Positions 1-8,254 are shown, counted from the stretch's first letter. The stretch: DNA of 14,839 bases from Coemansia sp. RSA 1804 (GCA_027578815.1 JANBTH010000557.1:1-14839); one strand, 5' to 3'. Made by a program: numbers and translations. The notes: a model not told the origin generated them from the sequence alone.

Positions 1-70
1 CGGCCTCATAGTCCTGCCTGCTCAGGCTCTCTATAAACTCGTCTAAGGACGACAACTGTAGTTTGGCCAT
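1..70 (-). CDS. 5' end of an unidentified protein gene (partial, runs off left edge)
   Basis: An ATG at 70..68 opens a minus-strand frame that stays open to the window edge for 23 codons. The peptide begins MAKLQLSSLDEFIESLSRQD, a mixed hydrophobic and acidic helix-like start rather than a signal peptide. An in-frame TAG lies eight codons upstream, so this is the first possible Met unless an upstream exon exists. The bases before the ATG (ccaaag) have A at -3, which suits fungal initiation. I do not recognise the family from so short a piece. The gene is head-to-head with the GIS2-like gene, so the two may share the spacer as a promoter region. Confidence 0.55.
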   Translation of the reverse strand, partial: MAKLQLSSLDEFIESLSRQDYEA

Positions 71-767
71 CTTTGGTGGGGCGTCATAAAAAGGCTATAC
101 AAGTGTGGAAAAAAGTACAAAAAAAGATAATATACTCAAGACCAGACAAGAACGAAAAAAAAAAAACAAAAGACAAAGCTAGCCTATGCACCAACGCTTC
201 TGCCTCTGGCTTGCACATTTTTATTTGGACGCAAAGTCCGTTAGAAACAGCGACGAGCGTCAATGGAAGTGACGGTGCCCTTCAATTCATGCAAGTCAAG
301 AAAAGCCTTTGTGTCTCGAACGCCGAGTTTGTCAGAAAGAAAGCTGGCAAAAATAGGAAATTATTGTTGAGGTCTAGCGATTTGCGAAGAGTCCATTTCA
401 GTGAAACAGCTCTTTTAGCCGTGGGGCTGATCGTTGAAAACCAATCCGCTTTTTTAGACAGGCCCTTCGTGGTTATGCGGATCGGCGGATCACGGGATTG
501 TTTAATCACTCGATTGGATTTAATAAAACTTTTTTTACTCTTGCATTCTCGCATCTCATTTTGACTGGCTGTGGCGAAAATGCAACAGAAGATTTTTCTT
601 CATGAATTATTGGCTAATCCAATCTCAAAAATGAGAAAAAAGGCTCATGCACTTTGTTTTTCTACTTGCCAGGTTTTGCATCGTTTTTTGGAATTATTTA
701 ATTTTTGCTACTATTACGTACACCATACAAATACCTCTCAATCGCCCCTCACTCTAAATAAAGGAAA
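71..767. other. Head-to-head intergenic spacer / probable bidirectional promoter region
   Basis: About 700 bases lie between two divergent starts (minus ATG at 70, plus ATG at 768). The spacer is AT-rich with poly-A tracts near 120-170. It holds a CCAAT box at 441-445 and a facing ATTGG/CCAAT pair at 609-623. The open frames here begin with non-ATG codons, have no recognisable composition, and I judge them non-coding. Confidence 0.6.
609..623. promoter_or_regulatory. Inverted CCAAT-box pair
   Basis: ATTGG (609-613) and CCAAT (619-623) face each other across five bases, about 145 bases before the GIS2-like ATG. CCAAT boxes are bound by the HAP/NF-Y complex in fungi. Placement in a divergent promoter fits a shared element, but binding is inference. 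Confidence 0.35.
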
Positions 768-1436
768 ATGGCTCAGGTACAACCAAAACGCTGCTACAAC
801 TGCCAGCAATTCGGCCATCTGTCTCGTGCCTGCCCTGCCGGAGAATCTGCGATTAGATGCTACAACTGCAATCAGTTTGGCCACAGGGCCAATGACTGCT
901 CGAACCCTGCCGAAAGAGTCTGCTACAACTGCGACAAGCCTGGACACGAGAGAAGTGACTGCCCGGAGCCCGTTGCTGAGAAGCCGTTCGATAGGCTCTG
1001 CTACAATTGCAATCAGCCTGGACACGAGAGGAGCAACTGCCCAGAGCCCGTTGCTGAGAAGCCGTTCGAAAGAGCTCCTCGTGGCAACAGCTCGTTTGGA
1101 GGACAACGCGGCAAGGGTTGCTACAACTGCGGCCAGTTTGGCCACACCCGTGACAACTGCGACCAGCCTCCTCAGCCAAGGACCTGCTACAACTGTGGCA
1201 AGCCGGGCCACACTCGCGACAACTGCGATCTGCCCCCTCAGCCCAAGTCTTGCTACAACTGCGGCAAGCTTGGCCACACCCGCTATGACTGCAAAGAACC
1301 AGCCAGTAACAAGGTGTGCTACAACTGCAAAATGGAGGGCCATACGAACAATGCCTGCCCAAAGGCAAAGACCTGCTACAAATGCAATGAGATTGGCCAC
1401 ATCAGCCGCGACTGCCCAAATGCCGATGAGAACTAA
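768..1436 (+). CDS. GIS2: GIS2/CNBP-like CCHC zinc-knuckle nucleic-acid-binding protein, nine knuckles
   Basis: A 222-residue, single-exon protein made almost wholly of CCHC knuckles (C-X2-C-X4-H-X4-C). Nine are visible, starting at Cys 9, 31, 52, 78, 118, 140, 162, 184 and 203; most read CYNC..(F/P)GH...(N/D)C. Yeast Gis2 and animal CNBP bind single-stranded DNA/RNA, associate with translating ribosomes and mRNPs, and usually carry seven knuckles, so this copy is expanded. A Gly/Arg-containing linker (residues about 102-117) between knuckles 4 and 5 may be a remnant of the CNBP RGG box. The start is the first ATG, in context gaaaATGG. Knuckles 3 and 4 with their linkers are a near-exact duplication, and knuckles 5-7 share a PPQP-type linker. 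The gene ends 223 bases from a convergent CBM19-like gene. A retroviral or Ty nucleocapsid origin is unlikely, as those carry only one or two knuckles. Confidence 0.94.
   Translation: MAQVQPKRCYNCQQFGHLSRACPAGESAIRCYNCNQFGHRANDCSNPAERVCYNCDKPGHERSDCPEPVAEKPFDRLCYNCNQPGHERSNCPEPVAEKPFERAPRGNSSFGGQRGKGCYNCGQFGHTRDNCDQPPQPRTCYNCGKPGHTRDNCDLPPQPKSCYNCGKLGHTRYDCKEPASNKVCYNCKMEGHTNNACPKAKTCYKCNEIGHISRDCPNADEN
921..1076 (+). repeat. 78-base tandem duplication inside the zinc-knuckle gene
   Basis: Units 921-998 and 999-1076 each encode one knuckle plus a 12-residue linker. The core gagcccgttgctgagaagcc and the bases just after it are identical in both. Most other differences are single-base changes, several of them silent. 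The period is exactly 26 codons, so the frame is kept. Confidence 0.85.
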
Positions 1437-1659
1437 AACTTAGCATATTATGTAACGATAAAGCATCGCGTCTTTTCTTTATATACTCTTTTTATCATTC
1501 ATGCAATTAGGCTTTTTTTCCCCCTATGCTTTAAGATCAGTACTTTTTTCTATTGATGTTTCTTTCTACCCAATATGAATGAGTGCGAACCACTGAAAAA
1601 GGATTGATGCTGATAGACGTGTGCAGAATTGGATCAAAAGTAAATGGGCTATTAAATGT

Positions 1660-2073
1660 CTACTTGCAGAAGACGCCAGTGTGGCTGGCGTTGTTACGGC
1701 ATTTAAGACCGCTTGGACATTTCGCGTTCACGTATTGGCCAGTCCACTGGTTGCACTGGAAGTAGTCACCACTCACTCCTTCTGACGCGCACTTTGCGGT
1801 ATTTCCTGTGCACTTTCCTTCACCCGGGATGCCACCGGTACCAGGAAGACCACACATCGCAGTACCAGGCTTATTAGGATTGGCATAGCAGACCTGTCCA
1901 GTGGGGCAGTTGGCTGAAACAAATGCATGGGTCCAGCTGTTGCATTGGAGATATGTTGGCGATACTCCGTCGGCGTTGTTTGGGCACTTTGACTGGTTTC
2001 CGGTACACTGCTGACCGACAGCCATGCTTCCCACGGAGGCAAGCGTGATAACAACAGATACAAGGTTGACCAT
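1660..2073 (-). CDS. Secreted double-module CBM19-like chitin-binding protein (paralog 1)
   Basis: A 137-residue protein with a hydrophobic signal peptide (residues 1 to about 20, cleavage near AVG-Q). Two modules of six cysteines follow: Cys 23, 30, 44, 56, 62, 74 and Cys 88, 95, 107, 119, 125, 136. Each has the C-N/Q-x-W core and the C-P-x-G-x-x-C step seen in family 19 carbohydrate-binding modules, known from the C-terminus of yeast chitinase Cts1. There is no catalytic domain. A Gly/Pro linker (about residues 75-87) joins the modules. Likely role by family: extracellular or wall chitin binding, by itself or as a shield or effector; that is inference. The start is the ATG followed at once by the signal peptide. 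A 137-residue tandem paralog lies upstream on the same strand. The fold could instead be another cysteine-rich wall protein family. Confidence 0.85.
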   Translation of the reverse strand: MVNLVSVVITLASVGSMAVGQQCTGNQSKCPNNADGVSPTYLQCNSWTHAFVSANCPTGQVCYANPNKPGTAMCGLPGTGGIPGEGKCTGNTAKCASEGVSGDYFQCNQWTGQYVNAKCPSGLKCRNNASHTGVFCK

Positions 2074-2258
2074 GGCTGCTGGACTATTGTTTTAATGCTG
2101 GAGTTGATAGTGCTGTTGAGAAGCTGCAAAAAAAAAAATAGAATGCAGAATAAATGATATGCAATGATTATGTCAATATTATTAGAAAAAGAACAAAGGC
2201 TAAAGCTGAAATTGTTGTGGCTCGCCAGATCTGGATGCCATGGTTTCATGGCAGCCGT

Positions 2259-2264
2259 TTTATA
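2259..2264 (-). promoter_or_regulatory. TATA box for CBM19-like paralog 1
   Basis: The minus strand reads actaTAAAACGG, with TATAAA at 2264..2259, about 186 bases before the ATG at 2073. The layout resembles that of the neighbouring paralog. Confidence 0.4.
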
Positions 2265-2842
2265 GTTTGTTTTTGCTGTGCCAGACAGCTAAAACGGGTT
2301 TATTTTACAAATGTAAGCGGCACCTGTAAAGCGTATAATCAGAATGTGTTTTATGCATATGTGATACATGTTTTGCAAAGGCAGCAACGTGATAGAAATT
2401 ACTCTCGCATAATATAACGTGTCTCCATTTGACAAGATGGGTATATGGACCAACTGAGCAACCAAACAGCTATGTTTCATGTTCCAAAGTTTACATCATC
2501 AATGAGGAGTGAGGTATCCCACACGTGCTTGCAAAACAAAATACCAACCGATTGGAGTAAACTTTTATTCAGAGGCAAATAATTGTTTGGTATTGGAATG
2601 TGGAGGTGAAATGCTAGAGATACATTTTACGTGGATAAAATGACCCTATCCGGCCATATCAAACGTGGCTTCTAGTATTATATCTGCTATATTATGTCAT
2701 ATTTTGCCTTTGACCTGCTTTAAAATTATAAGATCATGTTTGATGTATGTTTAAGCTAACACATGGTTTCTTTAGAGAAAGAAAAGAAATACAATATTAG
2801 CTTTAAAGTAGATTCCATGTAACATATATAAGCATATTATAA

Positions 2843-2848
2843 TTTAAT
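2843..2848 (-). terminator. Possible poly(A) signal (ATTAAA) for CBM19-like paralog 2
   Basis: ATTAAA on the minus strand about 75 bases after the stop codon, in an AT-rich flank. Fungal poly(A) signals are loose, so this is a weak call. Confidence 0.25.
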
Positions 2849-2922
2849 CAAATTATGTTCTGTTTGAAAGCTAAAAGACAGAAAAGGAATAGAAAAGGAA
2901 TGGCAGCATAGCCACCAGTTAA

Positions 2923-3336
2923 TTAGGCGCAGTACACGCCAGTGTTGCTATCATTGTTGTAGCACTTGAGTCCACCGGGGCAGGATGCCTCCACATAGCG
3001 GCCTGACCAGTTTTCGCACTGGAGATAGGCGCCTGTCTGTCCAGCTGAGCTGCACTTGGCTGTGTTTCCAGTGCATGTTCCGCCACCAGGAGCGCCACCG
3101 GTGCCGGGGAGACCACACATGACAGTGCCGGGCTTATTGGGATTGGCATAGCAGACCTGTCCTGAAGCGCAGTTCATGGTCACGTATTCCTGAGACCACG
3201 AATTGCACTGAAGATAGGTGGAGGACACGCCGTCTTGGTTGTTGGGGCACATGGATCCGTTGCCAGTGCATTGGGCGGCGCTGGCAACGGCGGCAAGAGG
3301 AGCAAGAGCAAAAAGAGCTGCGGCGATGCGAACCAT
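2923..3336 (-). CDS. Secreted double-module CBM19-like chitin-binding protein (paralog 2)
   Basis: A 137-residue protein, the same length as its downstream neighbour and alignable without a gap. The signal peptide is residues 1 to about 20 (MVRIAAALFALAPLAAVASA), ending in an AxA-type cleavage site. Two six-cysteine modules start at Cys 23 and Cys 88, with all twelve cysteines at the same positions as in paralog 1. My hand count gives about 70% identity over the mature region; the segment QVCYANPNKPGT is unchanged. The frame stays open 61 codons further upstream, but those codons have no domain, would bury the signal peptide and sit at the TATA box and 5' leader, so I chose the ATG at 3336. 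Predicted role: extracellular chitin or wall binding without catalysis (inference from family). Confidence 0.86.
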   Translation of the reverse strand: MVRIAAALFALAPLAAVASAAQCTGNGSMCPNNQDGVSSTYLQCNSWSQEYVTMNCASGQVCYANPNKPGTVMCGLPGTGGAPGGGTCTGNTAKCSSAGQTGAYLQCENWSGRYVEASCPGGLKCYNNDSNTGVYCA

Positions 3337-4923
3337 GTTTGATATACTAGAAATTACTGGCACTTTGGCAAAGTATGTAGTTGTTTCAGCGTTGGCAGTT
3401 GTGGTAGAGAAGAAAAAAGACGGCTTGTGTGGTGTTGTCTGTGGTAAGAAAATGGAAGGAGAGGACAGGCAACATCCATGCCTTTTATATATCCAAGGTA
3501 CCTGGAAAAAAGGTAACATTTTATTGCCGTTTACTTAAGCAGGGCGATTTCTCCCTTTCTTCGTAAAACACCCCCCTGCAAGTGCTTCTCTTCCCCATCA
3601 ATTCGTTGCAGTCTCTCAAATTTTCGAAACAAAACCCCCCTTTGTTTTCTGCAATCAATTCCGCTGTAATTTCTGCTGTGTATGTCACTGTTGGTTGTCA
3701 GATTAGAAAATAGAACCCAATAGACGCCAAATAATATATTGTAGAAGTGTGTTTGCGTTGGACAAGTTCCATTTTTAGTCGCATCCCTGCACACCCTCCG
3801 CACCTGAAGAGTGGCCTCACTTCAACCATCATTCTATTTTGGGAGGTTGGCTGATGTGGCAGGATGTGTAAGAGCTGGCTGGCCAAGTGACTTTGCCAAA
3901 TTTTCCGCTTTGTCGTACAGCAGAAAGGCATGCCGAAACTAGCAATGTAAGCAGAAATTTTCTACGGTAGCCTGTCATTTGTGTTTGTATTCAAAGTGCA
4001 ATTGCAACATTTACAGTCGCTCTACACTCGGCAAGTTGATGTTTCTGCTTCTAGAAGAGTATCTGTCTTGCAAATATTTATTGTTGTCAGGTATAGTTGG
4101 TGTACATTCCCTCTGTCACAATATTCAGATATAAAAATATGTTTAAAGTCTTTTACGCTCGGTCATTTCCAAATATGTTTTCATGTTGGGATAGGCCCAT
4201 TTTTGAACACTGCAAAAAGAATATGTGCATGTGTCTCGAAAGGGACAAACAATCAAAGTCTTATTGTTTTCTTTGAAAAAACAAGCTGATGTGGTGCATG
4301 TGTACTGTCAAATATGATTCTTATGCGCTTGAAACACATGTAGTAACGTAGGTCTACAGGTTTTCTTTTTTGATAACTAGATTACTCGTACTCATTTGTC
4401 TGTTCTCCTACAATTACTTTGCATTGTTTCTAAAAAATAGAATAGGCGGCGTACCAGCTCCTCCGGAGTTTGATAATGCGGCTATGAATGTGCCAGCAAT
4501 TCAAGTTGGGGTTCTTTCTTATTGTTGCTCTGCCATTGAAGTGAATGTGAGCGACAAGCAAGCAGCACAACAAGCTGACATCTACAAAAGCGATATTTCA
4601 CGTGCCTGTGTCCCAAAAGCCCTTGTGACATCTGGCTAACTGGCAGCAAAGGTAGCCTTGTTTTTAATAATTAAAAATCAGGTCTACTCTTGGATCGGGT
4701 TTTGTCGTGTCTTCTCTATTAAATACATATTTCAGAGTTCCTGCTGCGGTTCACAGACTCGTGCATTTGCAAATATTGCCATCTTGCCACCTCAAAGGTC
4801 GGGATTGTTTTATCTTTAAAGTTGGCAGATACCTCGGCATTTTCGGCATAGCAAAAGAAAGCCATCTGTGCGCGGACGCATACCAGCACGAGTATATTTC
4901 CAATTAGAGGATCGCTGAGTTTG
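3337..4923. other. Long spacer without a confident gene
   Basis: About 1.6 kb between the minus-strand CBM19-like gene and the plus-strand methyltransferase, so it should hold two divergent promoters. The first 150 bases hold the leader and TATA box of CBM19-like paralog 2. The rest is AT-rich. One open, less AT-rich patch at about 4433-4639 has protein-like codons (for example GGVPAPPEFDNAAMNVP) but no ATG at its head and no family I recognise. It could be an exon, a decayed gene or chance. Confidence 0.5.
3482..3492 (-). promoter_or_regulatory. TATA box for CBM19-like paralog 2
   Basis: The minus strand reads atatataaaag, a near-consensus TATA box about 150 bases before the ATG at 3336. 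Such a strong box suits an inducible or highly expressed secreted protein. Confidence 0.55.
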
Positions 4924-6973
4924 ATGATTTTGCAGCAGAATATGAGCGAAGAACACACTGTTGCCAATATGCTGCAGCCAGTCGCAGCAACAGGAGCTCC
5001 AAAAAGAAAATCGGCATCATCAGCTGTCTCTGCCAGTGGCTGCACAGGCCAAGTGAGCAGCAGCAATGAGAATAGCAAAACCAGCGGCCAAGGAGCCCCT
5101 GAAGGCGTGATCAGTGGTGGGGCAGGGACGTTTGGCAGTCGGATGCTGTCGTCTGACCGCAATGTCTTTGAACACAATGCATGGTAAGCCAGGTGGAAAC
5201 TTGAGCAGCGATAATGGAATTTGTGTCTATTTTTACACGATATTTTTAACCCACATCGCATGCGCTGATCAACAAGCCCGCCTGTGTGAATGCTATGTTT
5301 ATCTGGAATGCATATATACTCGTCCTTTTTTCTTTCTCATTTTCAGTGCAATGCATTTTGGTGTTTAAAGCGGCATTGGCAATTGTGCTTCCGCCGCTGT
5401 TTTCCGCGGTTGCACAGACATGTTGATTTTGTCTGTCAGAAACACTAGAAACCACATATGTTTGCAACTTACACACAGAGAAAGTGTGCTATTTGGGTTT
5501 TATATATTGCTATTGTGGCTACTGATTTTTCTCAATTTTTTGTGCGCTCCAAATGTCTGATGCTATGTGACTGAATGTGAGTTTTTTCCCACTTCTTTTT
5601 GACAAGAACGTTAGGGATCACGTAGAGCCTGATGACAACCATCTAAAATACGCAGAAGAGCAAATCCGCCTACACCATGAGCACCCTGTGCCTGAGGACG
5701 AAAGAGGTAAGTGGCCGTTTTCTTTACTCCTGCTACATTTTCATGTGCTTGTTTGCTTTTGAAAATTCGACAGATCCATCTTTAATACTAGCTAATTTTT
5801 TTGTCTACAGTTGACCCCATCCTCCATTTGTCATTAATTTTTCTCATTTCGGGTTGTGGCTACCTGTCCACGGATAGAACGGTACAATGCACGGCCCGCA
5901 GAGTATTGGGACAGCTTTTACGAGAATAACAAAGACAAGTTCTTTAAAGATCGGCATTGGCTCCGCGTAGAGTTTTCGGATCTGTTTCAATGGACAGATA
6001 AGCGGAAATCGGCCAGTACAGACAATGATTCTTCGGCGTTTGAAGAGAACAGATGTGGTAGTGGCGGTTCTGCAGCTGTCCAGAAAGGAACAGCGTCCGA
6101 GACATCCTGCGAAAAGTCCTTGATCATGGAGGTTGGCTGTGGCGCCGGAAACACTGTGTTTCCCCTTTTGGACGACATTTACGATCCGCGTCTTTTTGTC
6201 TATGCCTGCGACTACTCGAGTACGGCGATTGATGTTGTAAAGGTAAGGTTTGACAGCGCCAGTGCATCCAATGTGAAGATACAGAAAGATGCAGCCAGCT
6301 CACATGCCGAGTAGCTAATTATAGTACCAGGCGGGCTTCTTCATTAGATGTCTGCCAAAGTGCAGGATATGCTAAAAGAAGAGCGGCCATTGTATGTGCA
6401 AATATTATGTTCAGGGGTGTCTTGTGCGCTTGCTTTTGCAGAATGTCTAATTGTTTGTTTTATTTTTATCCTAACGGTTGACCAACAAGAGTTAAAGGGT
6501 TCTTTTTTGTATAGTCAAGCAAGGCCTACGACGAGCAGAGATGCTCAGCATTTGTCTGGGATCTGTCGAGTGCCGAGCTCCCACCGCAAGTTGAGCCCGA
6601 GAGCGTCGACATTCTACTGATGGTATTTGTATTCTCAGCACTGCATCCCGACCAATGGATCCAGGCAGTCGAGAATGCCTACAAGATCGTCAAGCCAGGC
6701 GGTATCGTTCTTTTTCGTGACTATGGTAGAAACGACCTTGCCCAACTACGTTTCAAAAAATCCAGGCTGCTTGCTGAAAACCTCTACATCCGCGGAGATG
6801 GCACCCATGTCTACTTTTTTACTAATAGCGAGCTGGCAGAAATATTCGGCAGGCGGTTTGAGGTCGAACAAAATGCCATTGACCGACGTCTCCTCGTAAA
6901 CCGCAAGCGTGAGCTAAAAATGTATCGAGTGTGGTTGCAGGCAAAGTTCCGGAAACCCATCAATGCCAGCTGA
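4924..6973 (+). CDS. TRM140: tRNA N3-methylcytidine methyltransferase, METTL2/TRM140 family (four exons)
   Basis: Exons 4924-5183, 5615-5706, 5878-6242 and 6515-6973 join in frame to 391 residues, close to human METTL2 in length. Splice borders are GTAAGC..TTAG, GTAAGT..ATAG and GTAAGG..ATAG. The joins restore family text: NAW-DHVE across intron 1, VPEDER-ERYNARPAEYW across intron 2, DVVK-SSKAYD across intron 3. Motifs: FGSRML..VFEHNAWD (about 70-88), typical of METTL2/8 rather than METTL6; FFKDRHW (139-145); SAM-binding MEVGCGAGN (201-209); acidic strand end YACDYS (226-231); then RDYGRNDLAQLRFKK and YIRGDGTHVYFFT in exon 4. The family methylates C32 of tRNA-Thr (and in some lineages tRNA-Ser) to m3C, mainly in the cytosol. 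Unlike budding-yeast ABP140, no actin-binding N-terminus or frameshift is seen. The residue 1-68 region is Ser/Gly-rich and probably disordered. The start may instead be ATG 4942, which has A at -3; ATG 4924 has T. Confidence 0.92.
5184..5614 (+). other. Intron 1 of TRM140 (431 bases)
   Basis: GTAAGC donor after phase 2 and an AG acceptor at 5613-5614. It splits the Trp codon of NAWD. I see no snoRNA boxes or open frame of note inside. It is long for a fungal intron. Confidence 0.85.
5707..5877 (+). other. Intron 2 of TRM140 (171 bases)
   Basis: GTAAGT donor in phase 1. The acceptor at 5876-5877 (ggatag) is needed to keep the frame. A more pyrimidine-rich AG at 5809-5810 would put the downstream exon in the wrong frame, so I reject it. 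Confidence 0.82.
6243..6514 (+). other. Intron 3 of TRM140 (272 bases)
   Basis: GTAAGG donor in phase 0; acceptor tttttgtatag ends at 6514. Removing it joins the substrate-side half of the methyltransferase fold to its C-terminal half. Confidence 0.85.
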
Positions 6974-7458
6974 TCTAAATCCCGGGATTTAACAAGACAG
7001 GATCAAGTGTGGGTATGATTTTTGGATTGTTCTTAGCAGACGAAAATTGGTGTAAGCAGAAAACAATTTTTTTGACAGATCAAAAAATCATATGAACGTT
7101 TAGTAAAGATAAAAAAGAGAAGCTTGGAATTTGTGTTGCCAGCAAAGAAGTGAAACGACGTCCTCTATCTTTATTTCTTTTCCTCTGAAATTTAGAATAC
7201 ACTATTAATTTCCTTTCTATTTGGTTTGCTTGCCCTTGTATGTATTTAATTTAGTCTTTTCTTGCAAGCATAAAACATCTTTTTTTAAAAACAATTGTTG
7301 AGCACTGTTTGTATAAGCAGCCAGAGACATTGACGATTGGAAATAAGGAAACGGAAGAGAACGTAATACCTTTCTACAAAAGGAATTTCCGAAAATTGGC
7401 GTACAGTGACTGAAGCCTGGTCGCTTGATCCAAAACACAACGTAGTATCGACTGAAGA
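6974..7458. other. Spacer between TRM140 and TIM17
   Basis: 485 bases on the same transcriptional strand, AT-rich, holding the 3' flank of TRM140 and the TIM17 promoter. It begins with a 16-base perfect palindrome (6976-6991). I see no gene or clear TATA box. Confidence 0.6.
6976..6991. repeat. 16-base perfect palindrome
   Basis: TAAATCCCGGGATTTA reads the same on both strands and starts two bases after the TRM140 stop codon. A dimeric protein site, a small 3'UTR hairpin or chance are all possible. Confidence 0.5.
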
Positions 7459-8250
7459 ATGCGCGGAGCAGATGTCAGCAGAGACCCTTGGTAAGAGAAT
7501 TGCTTAACTTTTGGTTGGAAGCACAGAGCTACAAAACAAGAGGATAGAAGAAAGTCGTGTATTGAATAGGCTATATCGATATGGAGCTGTAGTGGCGTAA
7601 TTTCATGGCTGCTGGATGCTGCACAGAGCATATAGATCATTCTGTTCTGGTGCTGAACCCAGATCGTCGCAGGTCTCTGCAATCCTGTAGTGTCTTTATG
7701 TGATGGTGTCTCTGGTAGCAATATATGTCTCCAGGAATATTAGTACATATGCATTGCGTACTCTGCGTTTGTATTAATCGCTCTATCAAAACCTCTTTCC
7801 GGTAACCCCTTCTTTTCTATGACTTGTAGTCCATGGGTCATTCTTAACGACGCTGGAGGCGCCTTTGCTATGGGCGCAATAGGAGGCGGCGTGTGGCACT
7901 TTATCAAGGGCGCACGCAACTCGCCATTTGGTGAGCGTTTCCGTGGCGGTGCGCACGCCATGCGGGCTCGTGGGCCGATAATCGGCGGCAACTTTGCGGT
8001 CTGGGGCAGCATGTTCTCCACCTTTGAATGTGTGCTGAAGGGCGTGCGGCATAAGGAGGATCCCTGGAATGCAATCGGCTCTGGAGCCATCACCGGTGGA
8101 ATCCTGGCGGCCCGCAACGGCTGGAGAGCAGCCACGGTCTCGGCTGTTTTCGGCGGTGTACTTTTGGCGCTTATCGAGGGTGTGGGCATTGCCATGAGTC
8201 GGGCGTTTGCACAGCAGCCTCCGATGATTGCTCCTCCCCCGTCGTCGTAA
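7459..8250 (+). CDS. TIM17: Mitochondrial inner-membrane translocase subunit Tim17 (two exons)
   Basis: Exon 1 is 7459-7490 and exon 2 is 7830-8250; the intron is 339 bases with a GTAAGA donor and a TTGTAG acceptor. The joined protein has 150 residues. The ten complete codons of exon 1 plus the split Cys give MRGADVSRDPC, running into PWVILNDAGGAFAMGAIGGG, which matches the conserved Tim17 N-terminus. Cys 11 and Cys 78 (FSTFEC) match the pair that forms a disulfide in yeast Tim17. The protein shows the four-helix Tim17/22/23 layout with GxxxG-like Gly motifs, KGARNSP, GGNFAVWG and KEDPWNAI. Tim17 is a core subunit of the TIM23 presequence translocase. The C-terminal tail (QQPPMIAPPPSS) is Pro-rich and short, as in fungi. 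An ATG at 7819 inside the acceptor region would give a wrong start (MTCSPW) missing the conserved RDPC. Confidence 0.95.
7491..7829 (+). other. TIM17 intron (339 bases)
   Basis: Donor GTAAGA after the first 32 coding bases, acceptor preceded by a pyrimidine-rich tract (ccccttcttttctatgactt). Phase 2 splits the conserved Cys codon. No other gene is evident inside. Confidence 0.88.
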
Positions 8251-8254
8251 TAAA
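8249..8254 (+). terminator. AATAAA overlapping the TIM17 stop codon
   Basis: The stop TAA is followed by TAAA, creating AATAAA across the end of the coding region. If used, the 3'UTR would be only tens of bases, which suits the 194-base gap to the convergent PEX6 stop. Confidence 0.35.

Larger units (their letters stand above)
2074..2922. other. AT-rich spacer between the two CBM19-like paralogs
   Basis: This 849-base stretch holds the promoter of paralog 1 (TATA at 2259-2264) and the 3' flank of paralog 2. The 2500-2900 part is very AT-rich with scattered runs of A and T. No open frame here starts with a convincing ATG or resembles a protein family. Confidence 0.6.

Noticed and set aside
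73..564. 163-codon plus-strand frame in the left spacer
   Set aside because: It starts at TTG, is Lys-rich because of A-tracts, and has no domain.
921..1410. CRISPR-like or satellite repeats
   Set aside because: The regular short repeats are zinc-knuckle codons in an intact eukaryotic gene.
738..1443. Long frames overlapping the zinc-knuckle gene on both strands (minus 1400-738, plus 571-1443, minus 1368-853)
   Set aside because: They are Ala/Thr/Val- or Ser/Cys-repetitive shadows caused by the repeated knuckle codons; the nine CCHC motifs fix the true frame.
3337..3519. 61-codon N-terminal extension of CBM19-like paralog 2
   Set aside because: It would hide the signal peptide, overlaps the TATA box and leader, and is absent from the paralog.
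4719..5261. 180-codon minus-strand frame over TRM140 exon 1
   Set aside because: It is antisense to an exon fixed by METTL2 motifs; the composition is a shadow.
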